Notes: generated by a model from the letters alone, not told the origin. 64,000 nt of DNA from JAWKTV01 sp041398905 (GCA_041398905.1 JAWKTV010000010.1:159227-223226), one strand, 5' to 3'. Shown: positions 16,785 through 28,389, counted from the stretch's first letter. A program made the numbers and translations.

Positions 16785-16935
16785 GGTGTCCCCGAATTTG
16801 CTCTGGTGTCCCGTGGTGTCCCGGCTGGTGTCCCGGACCGACCACAACTCTAGCAAACTCCCGCAAACTCCAGATAGCAGAAAACCCCGATGAAATAGCC
16901 GTTTTGTCGATTTCAAGCAAACGGGAGCAAACTCC
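16785..16935 (+). repeat. Right-end arm-site candidates: two repeat families
   Basis: Family 1: GGTGTCCCG at 16805, 16815 and 16827, plus GGTGTCCCCG at 16785. Family 2: GCAAACTCC at 16853, 16863 and 16927. All in one orientation, between the integrase start and attR. Family 1 also occurs at the left end (2707, 2718); family 2 was seen only here. This is the arrangement expected for integrase and accessory-protein (Xis/IHF-like) binding sites. Confidence 0.6.
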
Positions 16936-16963
16936 AGAAACCCGCAGAAAACCCATAGCCCGA

Positions 16964-16984
16964 AGATTCGCCGTTTCCGGGATT
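16964..16984 (+). repeat. attR: 21-bp crossover repeat, right copy
   Basis: Exact copy of 2639-2659. To its right begins host sequence with a strong hairpin at 16990-17028, which would have followed directly in the uninterrupted chromosome. Confidence 0.85.
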
Positions 16985-16989
16985 ACAAC

Positions 16990-17028
16990 GGAAGCCCCGG
17001 TGTGACCTTTGGTTGCACCGGGGCTTCC
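16990..17028 (+). terminator. Host terminator hairpin displaced by the element
   Basis: GGAAGCCCCGGTG (16990-17002) pairs with CACCGGGGCTTCC (17016-17028), 13 bp, followed after four bases by TTTT. In the intact chromosome it would end the candidate small RNA that starts near 2550. Confidence 0.7.
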
Positions 17029-17235
17029 AGCGTTTTGCAACGAACATGCAACACAGCGGAGTTCACCGACAGGACTCCGGCGGCGTGATTCGGAATGGTG
17101 GTTGCCTCGTCGGTCAGGCTGTTGACGAACTCGTGGGACGGACATCCCGTCCGTGATGGGGGACTCGCAACCACGCGATCTTCCGTCGGGAAGGGCATGG
17201 GCGGAATGCCCCTGTCAAGTGGTACGACGGGGTCG

Positions 17236-18636
17236 TCAGTCGAACGTGACGCTGTCTTGCAGGGCGGGGATGAGCGGGGGTTCGTCGCTGAAGTCGCTGA
17301 GAACTTTCGCCAGGTCGGATGCCGATTCGGGTTCGCCGTGGACGAGGAAACTGTGGCCAAAGCTGTGGCCATGGCGGGTCGACTCCTCGAACCACCATTT
17401 GAAGTCGGCCACGTCGGCGTGAGCCGACAGGCCGCTGAGCTGGGCGACGTTGGCTTTCAGGGGGAAGTCGCGATCGAAGATGCGAACGTACTGCCGCCGC
17501 TGGGCGATCTGCCAGCCGAGCGTGTGCGGAGCCTGGTAGCCCATCAGGCAGACGGTGTTTCGCGGGTCGCCCACGGCCTGCTTGAGGTGATGCACAACTC
17601 GGCCGCCTTCGCACATGCCGCTCGCGGAGATGACCACGAACGGGCCGCTGCGATCGTTGAGAGCCATGCTCTCTTTCTGCGAGTCAACGTATGTGAGCGA
17701 GGAAAAGCCGAAGACGTCTTTATCCGTCTGCAGGACTTTCTGCACGTCGCAATTGAGCGTGTGGTCGTAACGGACGAAGATCTTCGTCAATCGATTCGCC
17801 AGCGGGCTATCGACGAAAATGGGGATCCGGGGGAGCTTGCCCGCGTTGAACAGCCCGTTGAGAAAGTAGACGAGCTGCTGCGTGCGGCCAAGACTGAAGG
17901 CGGGGATGATGACCCGCCCGCCGGATCGCACGCTCTCACCGATGACCTCCAGCAGCGCCGCCGAGGTGTCTTCCAGCTCGGGATGCACGCGATTGCCGTA
18001 GGTACTTTCGCAGATGAGGACGTCGGCCCCGTCGACCGGCGTCGGGTCGACGAGCAGCGGCATTCCGCGCCGGCCGAGATCACCGGAGAACACGATGCGA
18101 TGCGTGTTGCCGGCCTCGCGGACTTTGATTTCACTGATGGCCGAGCCCAGGATGTGTCCCGCAGGCAGAAACCGGACCTCGACGCCGTTGCCGAGGTCGT
18201 GCCACTCGCGAAACGTGAGGGGCTGCACGTGTCCCATCAATCCGTCGACATCCTGCTCGTCGTAGAGCGGCTGGATCGGGGGATGGCCCCGCTTGAGCTT
18301 GCGGGTGAGGTATTTGGCGTCCTCGACCTGAATACGGGCGGAGTCTCGGAGCATCAAGTCGGCGATGTCAGCCGTGGCATCGGTGCAGAACACCGAGCCG
18401 CGGTAACCGCTCTTCCAGAGCTGCGGCAGTCGGCCGCAATGGTCCATATGCGCGTGCGAGAGGATCACACCATCCAGGTTCTCGGGATCGCAGTGGAACT
18501 CCTCGTTTTTGGCGCGGGCGCCGGACCGGCTCCCCTGGAACAGCCCGCAATCGAGCAGCAGCCGAACTTTGTCCGTTTCAATGAGGTGTTGGCTGCCGGT
18601 GACCTCCCCCGCCGCCCCCAGAAAAGTGATCCGCAT
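17236..18636 (-). CDS. Beta-CASP metallo-beta-lactamase-fold ribonuclease
   Basis: 466 residues. Predicted RNA-processing exo/endonuclease of the YSH1/CPSF-73-like family. Metal ligands: HAHMDH at residues 61-66, PAGHILGSA, FSGDLGR, and the C-terminal LSAHAD. Beta-CASP motifs: ICESTYGNR, VIIPAFSLGRTQQLVYFLN, FVDSPLA, ISASGMCEGGR. Full length for the family and with no frameshift. Cytoplasmic. Its 3' end faces the element's right boundary. Confidence 0.92.
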   Translation of the reverse strand: MRITFLGAAGEVTGSQHLIETDKVRLLLDCGLFQGSRSGARAKNEEFHCDPENLDGVILSHAHMDHCGRLPQLWKSGYRGSVFCTDATADIADLMLRDSARIQVEDAKYLTRKLKRGHPPIQPLYDEQDVDGLMGHVQPLTFREWHDLGNGVEVRFLPAGHILGSAISEIKVREAGNTHRIVFSGDLGRRGMPLLVDPTPVDGADVLICESTYGNRVHPELEDTSAALLEVIGESVRSGGRVIIPAFSLGRTQQLVYFLNGLFNAGKLPRIPIFVDSPLANRLTKIFVRYDHTLNCDVQKVLQTDKDVFGFSSLTYVDSQKESMALNDRSGPFVVISASGMCEGGRVVHHLKQAVGDPRNTVCLMGYQAPHTLGWQIAQRRQYVRIFDRDFPLKANVAQLSGLSAHADVADFKWWFEESTRHGHSFGHSFLVHGEPESASDLAKVLSDFSDEPPLIPALQDSVTFD

Positions 18637-18827
18637 GCTTCAATCCCTGAGATGATTCCTCGATGGCCGCGCAAGACAACTGCTGACACCAGCAATGGCG
18701 CACGTCGCGGGTTCGCCGCGCGTCGTCATACGGGCCACGAACGTCGGCGTCGCGCCGGCTCAGCAATCGAGTCCGGGCGTGCGCCTGTCTCAGCAGGTGA
18801 CGGGACTCGATCGACGCCTTCACCCCA

Positions 18828-19826
18828 TCAGTCGGTGAGCCGTTCCGGCTCGCCGCCGTTGCGGGTCGCGATCGCCTGGAGAATTCTGCGGTCGGCGTTC
18901 TTGGCGATGCCGGACTGGTGGCCATCGGCGTAAACGAAGTTCACGACATCACCGTGAAAGCTGCCAAAGCCGAAGAAGTGACGATTTCCGCCGCCGTTCC
19001 AATACTGATCGAAGTAGTTTGGCGAAGCGTGATCGTCGCGGAAGCGGGCGCAGCAGGAGTACGCATCTCCCCACAGCCCCATCTGGCTCTCCCCGAAGAG
19101 CAAGGTGTAGGTATCGCCATCGGGGAAATCGCGTGACAGTTCGACGTGGCTGTTGGCGTAGAACGGCCCGTTATCCAGCGCCTGGGCGGCCGACTGCGGC
19201 CAGTAGCCGAGGTTGCCACGATAGTTGGTGTAGCCCAGGTTGCCCGGCCGGGCGTCGGGAAGGGTTGAGCTGGGGCAGACGTAAACCTCGATCGGGAACT
19301 GGATGCGCTGCCAGTTGACGGTCTGCTGCGGGGCGCCGCCGCCCTGGTTGGCGCTGACCTTCGGCTGGTTCCAGTCGGGGATGAGGTTCGACTCCTGGAT
19401 CTGGTCGAGCATCAAGGCATGCCAACCCCACTCCGCCGAGATATCGTAGGTGACGCTGCTGCCCAGCGTCAGTTGCTGGTTGTTGGCGATCTTCAACTGG
19501 ATCGGCTGCTGGATCGGCAGCTGAATATCGGGCGGCGCGGTGAAGTCCGAGATCCAGCCCGAGGGGAGCGTACGGTACACGTTCTCGTAGCTATGCGAGG
19601 CGATCGCGATGTTGTGCATCTGGTTGAGGCAGGTGGTGCGGCGGCCGCTCTCGCGAACTCGCTGCACAGCCGGCAACAGCAGAGATGCCAACAGCGCGAT
19701 GATTGCCATGACGACCAGAAGTTCGATCAGCGTGAAACCACGTGGCCCGGTGACCGCCACCCGACGGCCTGGCCTGCTGCATGACGGCGACTGCATCCGA
19801 AAATCCTTCCGCAAAGGTTGATTCAT
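18828..19826 (-). CDS. DUF1559 type II pseudopilin-like protein
   Basis: About 332 residues. N-terminal prepilin signal RGFTLIELLVVMAIIALLAS: cleavage before Phe, Glu at +5, then a membrane helix. The C-terminus holds the DUF1559 signature FVYADGHQSGIAKNAD. Planctomycetes carry large families of these proteins, probably assembled or exported through a type II/IV-pilus-like machine. ATG 19826 is preferred; ATG 19796 is an in-frame alternative. The upstream 300 bases are shared with the divergent cyclase-fold gene. Confidence 0.9.
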   Translation of the reverse strand: MNQPLRKDFRMQSPSCSRPGRRVAVTGPRGFTLIELLVVMAIIALLASLLLPAVQRVRESGRRTTCLNQMHNIAIASHSYENVYRTLPSGWISDFTAPPDIQLPIQQPIQLKIANNQQLTLGSSVTYDISAEWGWHALMLDQIQESNLIPDWNQPKVSANQGGGAPQQTVNWQRIQFPIEVYVCPSSTLPDARPGNLGYTNYRGNLGYWPQSAAQALDNGPFYANSHVELSRDFPDGDTYTLLFGESQMGLWGDAYSCCARFRDDHASPNYFDQYWNGGGNRHFFGFGSFHGDVVNFVYADGHQSGIAKNADRRILQAIATRNGGEPERLTD

Positions 19827-20125
19827 GCCGGTAGCGGTGCTGCACGACCCCGTGGCCCCACGGCCACTGCGAACATGCCCCACCAAGGTCAACAAACGTC
19901 GCCTCCACGAACCGGCGAGTGCTGCCGAACACATAAACGCGATCGCACCGGAGAATTCAGGGTACCAGCGGAGACGAAACTCTGCAAACTGCGAAGCGGG
20001 CGGAATGGGACTCGTACGACCAGATCAGAACTCCGCCGCCGCGAAGCGGGCTGCCGGGTGTTCCCGCCCGTGCGGAGTTTGGTACACTCCCGTTTCCTGC
20101 TTTCCCGTCTATCGAGTGATGATCC
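19827..20125. other. Divergent intergenic region
   Basis: About 300 bases between two genes pointing outward, so it should hold two promoters. A hairpin-like pair of GCGAAGCGGGC segments (direct repeat at about 19995 and 20041) is visible. Nothing else recognised. Confidence 0.4.
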
Positions 20126-21869
20126 ATGCCACGCTCCCGCCGGATTGCGCTGTTCGTTGCATTCCCACTCCTGCTGGCGATGCTCGGTGCCACACGTACG
20201 GTCGATGCCGCCGACAAGGCCGCCGTCAGTAAGGCGATCGCATCCGCAGCGTCGTTCCTGGACGGTCACAAGCCTCAAGGGGACAGCTCCGAATGGGGGG
20301 TCGTCGGTCTGGCGCTCTATAAGGCCGATCCCAACCGCTTTCAGGCGAGCGTCAATCAGGCGATCGAGCACGTGCGGGGCAAGATCACCGACGGCACATA
20401 CAAGCCGCATCACGACCACCTTTACGAGGCAGGCTCGGATGCGATGCTCCTGGGCGACGTGCATGGCGAGCAGCATCAGGCCGAATTGAAGGCGATCAGC
20501 GACTACATCATCTCGGTGCAGTATCCTTCAGGCGGCTGGGACTACCCGGTCGGTTCGAGCCACTATCGCAACACGGATGGCGACACCAGCGTAACCCAGT
20601 ACGCTCTGCTGGGACTCTGGGCGGCCGCGCGCAACGGCGTCGATGTTCCGCAGCGTGTCTGGAATGAAGCACTCAAGTGGGTGATCGCTCACCAGAACGC
20701 CGATGGCGGCTATTCCTATGTTCCCGGCACCAAGCAAGGACTGTTCGGCGGTGCTTCGGATCTCAACATGTCATTCGCCGGCATGAGCGTGATTCTGATT
20801 TGTGTAAGAAACCTCTACCCCGAACTGGCGGATACGATTTACGACCGCAACCCGGATGACCCTGAGAAGCCGCAGGCCGCCGCCGATGACCCCTTCGGCG
20901 GGGCACTGCAGAAGATTGATACCGCCAACCCTGAGCCGGAACTGGGCGGGCCGGTCGAAGAGCAGGTCCAGCGGGTCGGAGTTTCCTCAATTCGCAGCGC
21001 GATCGAACGGAACAAGAACTGGCTGAATACTCGCTATCGCCCCTTCAACGACACCGGCTGCTCCATCCCGACTTACTACCTGTACGTGCTGGAGCGAACC
21101 GGCACTGGCGAACGTCACCACCTTCGCTGGACAGAACTGGTACGACGCCAGTTCCACGGCCGCGATCGGCAAGCAGGATGCGAATGGCGGATACGCACGC
21201 AACCAGTATGCGTCCGAAGCAATCAACACCAGCTTCTTCCTGCTGTTCCTTGCCCGCTCGACCGCCAAGTCGATCGGCCGACCCGTCGATCCCCCGCTGG
21301 GCGGCGGTCTGTTGACCGGAGGCAAAGGGGAACCGGGCGCGGTCGTCGCGGCGAAGCGGGAGCCGACGCCGCTGGATGAACTACTCAAGACCCTGCAAAA
21401 CCCCGGAGCCCTCAACCTTGAAGAGGCCCAGGCGGACCTGGTCGAGCAAGTGCAGTTCGGAGACCGCTCCGAGTTGATTGGTCAAAAGGATCTGCTGGTG
21501 CGGCTGGTGAAGCATCCCCATGGTGACGTCCGCCGCGCCGCCACCTTCGCGCTGGGACGGACCAACGACCTGAGTCTCGCCCGCCTGTTGATTGAGGCGT
21601 TGGAGGACAAGGATCTGGGCGTCGCGATGGAGGCCCACGCCGCGCTGAGCTGGCTCAGCCGCCGGTTCGATGGCTTCGGCATTCCGATCAATCCGCTGGA
21701 CGAAGTTCCCGATGGCGCAGCGGACAACGAGAAGCAGTCGATCATCGAGGGCTGGCGGGATCGGGCGCGCCGCGAGTGGGGCACGTGGTATCTCAAGGTT
21801 CGCCCCTACAGTGAGCGGGGTGACGAGTTTGAAGCGACGCTGCGGCAACGGCTCGGCGATCAGAAGTAG
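20126..21869 (+). CDS. Exported squalene-cyclase-fold (prenyltransferase repeat) protein, one frameshift
   Basis: Signal peptide (MPRSRRIALFVAFPLLLAML to DAADK), then an alpha/alpha barrel of prenyltransferase/squalene-oxidase repeats with QxxxGxW-like motifs: YPSGGWDYPVGS, NADGGYSYVPGT, and DANGGYARNQYASEAINTSF after the shift. The C-terminal 150 residues look like HEAT repeats (HPHGDVRRAATFALGRTNDL). One base is missing within 21102-21104: the first frame ends its match at YYLYVLERTG and the second begins ANVTTFAGQNWYDAS. Corrected length about 580 residues. Probably a periplasmic scaffold or binding protein of planctomycetes; no enzymatic Asp-rich motif is evident. Confidence 0.8.
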
Positions 21870-21925
21870 TCACCAGAACGCCATCAGCGCAGCCGCCCGA
21901 CAGCCCCCCCAACTCTTCCTCACCG

Positions 21926-22408
21926 ATGCCGGACCTGACGCACTTCGACGACGAGGGCGCGAGCCGCATGGTTGATGTGGGCGAGAAGCCCGTCACCCGC
22001 CGCACCGCCCGAGCGGAGGCTCTGGTGCGAATGCGGCCGACAACTCTCGATCGGATTCGCCAGCGTGGCATGGCCAAAGGGGACGTGCTCGAAGTCGCCC
22101 GGCTGGCGGGTATCATGGCCAGCAAGCGAACCGACGAGCTGATCCCGCTCTGTCACTCGCTCGGCCTCGACCGCGCGGAGGTCCAGTTCGATTTCCTCGA
22201 CACGCAAACCCTGCGCATCGAAACGTTGGTGAGTAACGAGGGGAAGACGGGCGTCGAAATGGAGGCCCTGACGGCGGCCAGCATTGCCGCCCTCACCGTT
22301 TACGACATGTGCAAGGCGATCGACCGCGGCATGGAGATCGCCGCCGTCCGCCTGCTGGAGAAGACGGGCGGCCGCAGCGGGCACTTTCTCCGTGCGTCGA
22401 CGCCGTAA
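21926..22408 (+). CDS. moaC: Cyclic pyranopterin monophosphate synthase
   Basis: Molybdenum cofactor synthesis: converts the MoaA product (3',8-cH2GTP) to cPMP. 160 residues, the usual length. Conserved parts: MVDVGEKPVTRRTARAEA, KGDVLEVARLAGIMASKRTD, LIPLCHSLGL, GVEMEALTAASIAALTVYDM, CKAIDRGMEI. It follows the cyclase-fold gene by 56 bases in the same direction and may share its transcript. No other Mo-cofactor gene is in the window. Confidence 0.95.
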   Translation: MPDLTHFDDEGASRMVDVGEKPVTRRTARAEALVRMRPTTLDRIRQRGMAKGDVLEVARLAGIMASKRTDELIPLCHSLGLDRAEVQFDFLDTQTLRIETLVSNEGKTGVEMEALTAASIAALTVYDMCKAIDRGMEIAAVRLLEKTGGRSGHFLRASTP

Positions 22409-22531
22409 CGGCGCGCACGTCCCCCCAGCCGGGCCAACAGCCGTACGTTGACACGTCGCCAACAAACGAGTGCCCCTGAACTCATCCCAACGTCTGTTTG
22501 TTCATCCCGCCGCTTGAGATAAGATTCCGGG

Positions 22532-23527
22532 ATGGATGCACTCGCTGCTCGCCTGTCGATCGTCGCTGGCCCCGATTCCGGGAAGGAGTTCGGGCTAACG
22601 AACGACCTCGCGCACATCGGCCGTGGAGCGGACAACGACATCGAGCTTTCGGATCCGCACCTCGCCGATCATGAAGCGACCATCGCCAGTCGTAATGGCC
22701 GATTCGCGATCTACGTGCCGCTGGAGCGGCAGGTGGAGGTCGATGGCAGCGTCGTCCCCGCGGAACGCTGGGTGTGGCTGCCGATGACCGCCCGCATCCG
22801 CTTTGGGATGACCACCGAGTGCGACTTTTCCACCGTCCCGCTGCCGGGTGCGATCGCCGATGGAAACGAAGCCAACGTCAGCACCGTCACCTTGCCGATG
22901 GCCGAACCACGCGAACCGGCTGAGGCGAGTGGCGAGGACGGCACTGCTCCGCCGCGACCGACGACCGCCAGCGTCAAGACGCCTCCCAAACTTCCGACCG
23001 GTCGCCGCCGCAAGGTGGTCCGCAAGGCCGATGTCGCCCGCTTCATCACCGACCAGCCGGGTGATCCGCTCGTCCGGCTGGGTGAGGACGGCAAGCTGCC
23101 CGAACTCGCACTGGCGGACGCCACCGATCGGAAGAAATCCGATCGTCCCGAAGAGCGAAATCCACTCGTGCTCTACGGCGCGCTCACCTGCAGCTTCGTC
23201 ATGTCGATCGGCATGCTCCTCATCGACGATTCCCCGACAGGCACCACCTCCCGCGAGCGGGACGGTGCGCGACAACAGCTCGAACAGTTCTTCGGCGAGG
23301 CTGGTTCCGAACTCGAACCCTATCAGATCGCCCTGCGGCAAGCCCGTATCGAGTACTCGCAGGGCGACTACTCCGATGAACGTGTCGAGTACCGCCGCGT
23401 GCTCAACATGCTCAACGCCGCCGATGTCCGGTCGCACCCCCAGGGCCTGACCGGCCGGGCGACCCGCCGCGGCAAAGCCAGCGATGAAGAACTGCGGGCC
23501 GCGCTGGAAACGCTGTTGGGCGACTGA
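22532..23527 (+). CDS. FHA-domain protein with one membrane segment
   Basis: 331 residues. N-terminal forkhead-associated domain at about 5-95 with the phosphothreonine-binding pattern AHIGRGADNDIELSDPHLAD. A basic linker (GRRRKVVRKADVARF) and one TM segment near 215-232 (LVLYGALTCSFVMSIGMLLI) follow, then a helical tail. It should read Thr phosphorylation from Hanks-type kinases, the opposite of the PP2C phosphatase at the window start. Probably co-transcribed with the next gene, 60 bases on. Confidence 0.85.
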   Translation: MDALAARLSIVAGPDSGKEFGLTNDLAHIGRGADNDIELSDPHLADHEATIASRNGRFAIYVPLERQVEVDGSVVPAERWVWLPMTARIRFGMTTECDFSTVPLPGAIADGNEANVSTVTLPMAEPREPAEASGEDGTAPPRPTTASVKTPPKLPTGRRRKVVRKADVARFITDQPGDPLVRLGEDGKLPELALADATDRKKSDRPEERNPLVLYGALTCSFVMSIGMLLIDDSPTGTTSRERDGARQQLEQFFGEAGSELEPYQIALRQARIEYSQGDYSDERVEYRRVLNMLNAADVRSHPQGLTGRATRRGKASDEELRAALETLLGD

Positions 23528-23587
23528 CCGGTCGGCCCCGCCCGGTCCGTGGCGTCCGTTGTCGCCGAACATCCCTGATCCAAGCAC

Positions 23588-24385
23588 TTGCGACGCACCG
23601 TCATGCTGGCCGGTAACTTCGTCACCATGCTGCTCAAGCCGGTCACACGGCTGATCGTCGGCGCGGTCGCGATCCCGGCGGTCAGGCTCGTCCGCCGCCG
23701 CATCCCGCGGCTGCGGGACTGGGACGATGAACTGGAGAAAGATGTCGAGCAGTGGTTTCGCGGCTCGCTGCTGCTGCTCGTCGCCACCAAGAATACCGAG
23801 TTGTGGCTGATTCGCTGGTTCGAGGAACTGCTGGGCGTCGGTGCGGAGGCGAGCTGGGACCTCAACCAGTGGTACATCACCGCCGGTCGGCTGCTGCTCG
23901 CCATCGGCGTGGTCGAGTCGATGCCCGACCAGGAACTGTTCTCGATCATTCACCCCGGCCCCCGCTGGAATTACGACCGCAAGCAGTCCTTCAGCGACAA
24001 CCTCCGCTGCCAGTTCAAGCCGATCTGCCGCGGGCTGCTCTGCCAGCACCTCAACCGCTCCTCACCGGTGCTCGCCATCCTCACCGTCTTCTTTGACGGC
24101 GCGCTCGGCTGGACCTTTTACGTCGTCGCCATCCTGCAATATCTAATCATCGGGCTGGTGACCTCACGAGACCGGGCGCTGGACGTGCTGTCGCGGTTCG
24201 ATCACGCCGTCGCCGAGCGACGCCGCGAGATCATCGAGGAGTTCAACCTGGATGACGCCGCCGCTGGTACTGCAGTCAACTCCTCCGCCGACTCCGCAGC
24301 CGCGCCGGCCTCCGACGCATCGAAGGACTCCTCCGAGACTGGCGACCCGCCCCCCGCCGCGCCTACCATGCGGGCGAATCAGTGA
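23588..24385 (+). CDS. Hypothetical membrane protein, planctomycete type
   Basis: About 265 residues from TTG 23588; ATG 23603 is an alternative start. Hydrophobic N-terminus (LLKPVTRLIVGAVAIPAVRL), a helical middle (DWDDELEKDVEQWFRGSLLL), one more probable TM (AILTVFFDGALGWTFYVVAI to LQYLIIGLV), and a long low-complexity Ala/Ser/Asp tail. Ends in a 4-base overlap with the open frame of the SGNH hydrolase. I do not recognise a function. Confidence 0.6.
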   Translation: MRRTVMLAGNFVTMLLKPVTRLIVGAVAIPAVRLVRRRIPRLRDWDDELEKDVEQWFRGSLLLLVATKNTELWLIRWFEELLGVGAEASWDLNQWYITAGRLLLAIGVVESMPDQELFSIIHPGPRWNYDRKQSFSDNLRCQFKPICRGLLCQHLNRSSPVLAILTVFFDGALGWTFYVVAILQYLIIGLVTSRDRALDVLSRFDHAVAERRREIIEEFNLDDAAAGTAVNSSADSAAAPASDASKDSSETGDPPPAAPTMRANQ

Positions 24386-24426
24386 CACTGCTGATGGCCG
24401 TCCCAAGTTTGCTCAGGAATCACACC

Positions 24427-25799
24427 ATGCCGCGACTCCGTCCCCTGCTCGCGCTCGTCGCGCTCTGCTCACTGCTCAGCTCCTCAACAACGCGTGCCGA
24501 CGACCCGGCCCCGCTCAAGCCGGTGCTGCCCGGCCTGGAACTCGCCGATGGCGACAGCATCGTCTTCCTCGGCGACAGCATCACGCATCAGCGGCTCTAC
24601 ACGCAGTATGTCGAGGACTACTTCTACACCCGGATGCCACACCTGCGGCTCCAGTTGCACAACGCCGGCGTCGGCGGCGCCAGGGCCTGGGACGCGCTCG
24701 CCCGCTTCGATGAAGACGTCGCGGCGTACAACCCGAAGTACGTCACGATTCTGCTCGGTATGAACGACGGCAGCTACCAGCCGTACAACGAAGAGGTTTT
24801 CCTGACCTACGAGCGGGACATGACCGCCCTGCTCGCACGATTGGAAGAGATCAACGCGATCGCCATCCCGATGACGCCGACGATGTTCGACGCCCGGGCC
24901 GACCGCATGAAGGCCAACAACCGCCGCGATCCGCGATCGATCGCGCTGTACAACTCCGTGCTCGCCTACTACGGCACGTGGCTGCGGGACGAAGCGGAAC
25001 AGCGGGGGCTGGGCTTCGTCGACATGTGGGGGCCGCTCAACAACATCACCCTCGAACAGCGAAAGAAAGACCCGAAATTCACGCTCATTCAGGACGCCAT
25101 CCACCCGGGGGCGAGCGGCCAGGTCGTCATGGCGACCGCGATCATCAACGACCTTGCTCTCCCCCGGCAGGTGTCGACGATCACCATCCAACTGCCGACC
25201 GGGGACGCCGGCAAGATCGTTTCGCGCGCCAACGGCGGCGAACTGACGGACGTACTTCGGAGCGAACAGGGAGTCACCTTCACGTTCACTGCGAAGTCGC
25301 TCCCCTGGGTGCTGCCGGAGGAAGCCGCCCTTGGCGTCGAGTTGACCAAGCTGGGCCACAAGCTGAGCCGCGAGGCTCTCGAAGTCCACGGCCTCCCCGC
25401 TGGCCAGTACAAGCTGGTGATTGATGGCGTGGAAGTTGGCCAGTACTCCGCCGCCACTCTGGAACGTCACGTCGAACTGCAGGGCAACGCGAAAACCCCC
25501 AGTATCAGCAGGCACTGCAGGTGGCCCTGCTCAACAAGCAGCGTAACGAAGGTCCGATCAATGACTTGCGCCGTGAGTGGTCGAACTTCCAGCGATTCGC
25601 CCGTGCCCGGCAGGCTGCGGAGGCGCAGCCCGCAAACGAGGAGTTGCAGAAGCAACTCGCCACGCTGACGGAGCAGACCGCCGGCCGCGCCGACCGCGTC
25701 GCCGACGCCAATGCCCGGGCCAAGGCCATCGAAGATCAAATCTTCGAGATCAACCAGCCCCCCGCCCGGAAGTACGAGTTGATCCGCGTGACTCCGTAG
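24427..25799 (+). CDS. Exported SGNH/GDSL-family hydrolase, one frameshift
   Basis: Signal peptide (MPRLRPLLALVALCSLLSSS). SGNH blocks: FLGDSITHQ (block I, nucleophile Ser), NAGVGGARAWD (block II), LLGMNDGSY (block III) and DAIHPGASGQ (block V Asp-His). The C-terminal 90 residues form a charged helix (DLRREWSNFQRFARARQAAE and following) in a second frame, reached after a C run at 25496-25500 that is one base short. With it restored the protein is about 458 residues. Likely a periplasmic carbohydrate esterase. ATG 24427 is preferred because the signal peptide starts there. Confidence 0.82.
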
Positions 25800-26122
25800 C
25801 AGTCACCTGATGCCCGGCACGATTCGAGGCGGCGTGCGGCAGCACCTCCGCTGCACCGGTGCGCCGCAGCGCCGGGGCTTCGCATCGGGCTGGCCTCACG
25901 CTGGCTGGTCGTGCTATATTGCCCGGTTCGCCGGAGACGGTATCGATACGCGTCGGGAGAAGCGGCCAGTGGTGGTCGTTTCGCGCGCATCGCTCAGTAA
26001 CCTTTCGCATGTAACGTTTCGTCACGAGATCAGACGCCATCAGCGGCCTGCCTGTTCGGGTGGCCGGCTGATCGTTCCTCGCGTGACGAGCCGGGGACAG
26101 ACCTCAAGGACCCTTACCCACT
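25800..26122 (+). promoter_or_regulatory. Probable promoter and leader of rpsA
   Basis: 323 bases without a gene. TATATT at about 25914-25919, preceded by TGC, is a candidate extended -10 box, about 200 bases before the rpsA start. Such long leaders are common for S1, which can regulate its own translation, but I see no specific structure that proves it. Confidence 0.35.
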
Positions 26123-27919
<1,797 letters not shown>

Positions 27920-27964
27920 TCGTTGGCCGGCCCAGCGCCGCCCGTGACTTGTCAGGCAATTCCG

Positions 27965-27999
27965 GACCCGATCGACTGCGAAGTCGATCGGGTCTTTTT
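27965..27999 (+). terminator. Intrinsic terminator of rpsA
   Basis: GACCCGATCGACT (27965-27977) pairs with AGTCGATCGGGTC (27982-27994) around GCGA, followed by TTTTT. Confidence 0.9.
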
Positions 28000-28389
28000 C
28001 GTTGCCCACCCGCCAGGAATGACCGCCATTCCGGTGGGCTGCCCCCGTCTGCTGACTCGCAACCTCTGCAGGCGAAGCCCGGCCAACGGCCCGAAATGAG
28101 CATCAAACCATCGACCTGTCGGGAATTACCGTTCTAATCGGTAAGATCGTTGCCTTCCGTAGAATGCCGCGCCTACTATGCAGTCGGGACCTCTTTCGCG
28201 AGCGAATGTAGATCGAGGCAGGATTTCTCCGTTCCTGAGAACAGCGGGGACGACAACAGAAATAGCGAACGTTCCGGTGAACGGGCGCTCCGGGCTGTTT
28301 GAATCACGACGTCGGCCACAGATTTGCCGACTGGGTGATTGGTCCGGTTTTGTCACTCTTCGGCCCTCCTGTATCACGGAGCGACGCAC
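28000..28389. other. Intergenic region before the secretin-N gene
   Basis: About 390 bases without a supported gene. TAGAAT at about 28159 is a possible -10 box; the same TAGAATGCCG string occurs upstream of rpmE2 near 63446. GGAG eight bases before ATG 28390 is the ribosome site of the next gene. Confidence 0.4.

Larger units (their letters stand above)
2639..16984. mobile_element. Integrated element of about 14.3 kb (satellite- or phage-plasmid-like)
   Basis: Bounded by a 21-bp direct repeat. It carries a tyrosine integrase at its right end, an excisionase-like HTH protein, a loader-like protein and a replication initiator-like protein in a leftward ATGA-overlapping operon, iteron-like repeats, and cargo genes in the left two thirds. 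No capsid, portal, terminase, tail or lysis gene is recognisable, so it resembles a phage satellite, cryptic prophage remnant or integrative plasmid more than a complete phage. Short repeats at both ends (GGTGTCCCG) look like integrase arm sites. The cargo has a mixed composition; the pair at 3.1-4.6 kb is visibly poorer in GC than the host. Confidence 0.8.

Noticed and set aside
17095..18933. 612-codon + strand frame
   Set aside because: Antisense to the beta-CASP nuclease, whose metal-binding motifs are all present.
20126..21869. Two separate genes, a cyclase-fold protein and a HEAT-repeat protein
   Set aside because: The segment between them translates as a continuous cyclase-fold sequence in the second frame, so one gene with a single lost base is the simpler reading.
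22595..24049. 484-codon - strand frame
   Set aside because: Antisense to the FHA and membrane protein genes; Gln/Asp/His-rich shadow translation.
28299..28389. Earlier start for the secretin-N protein at 28299
   Set aside because: The signal peptide begins at ATG 28390 with GGAG upstream; the earlier part is non-coding in style.
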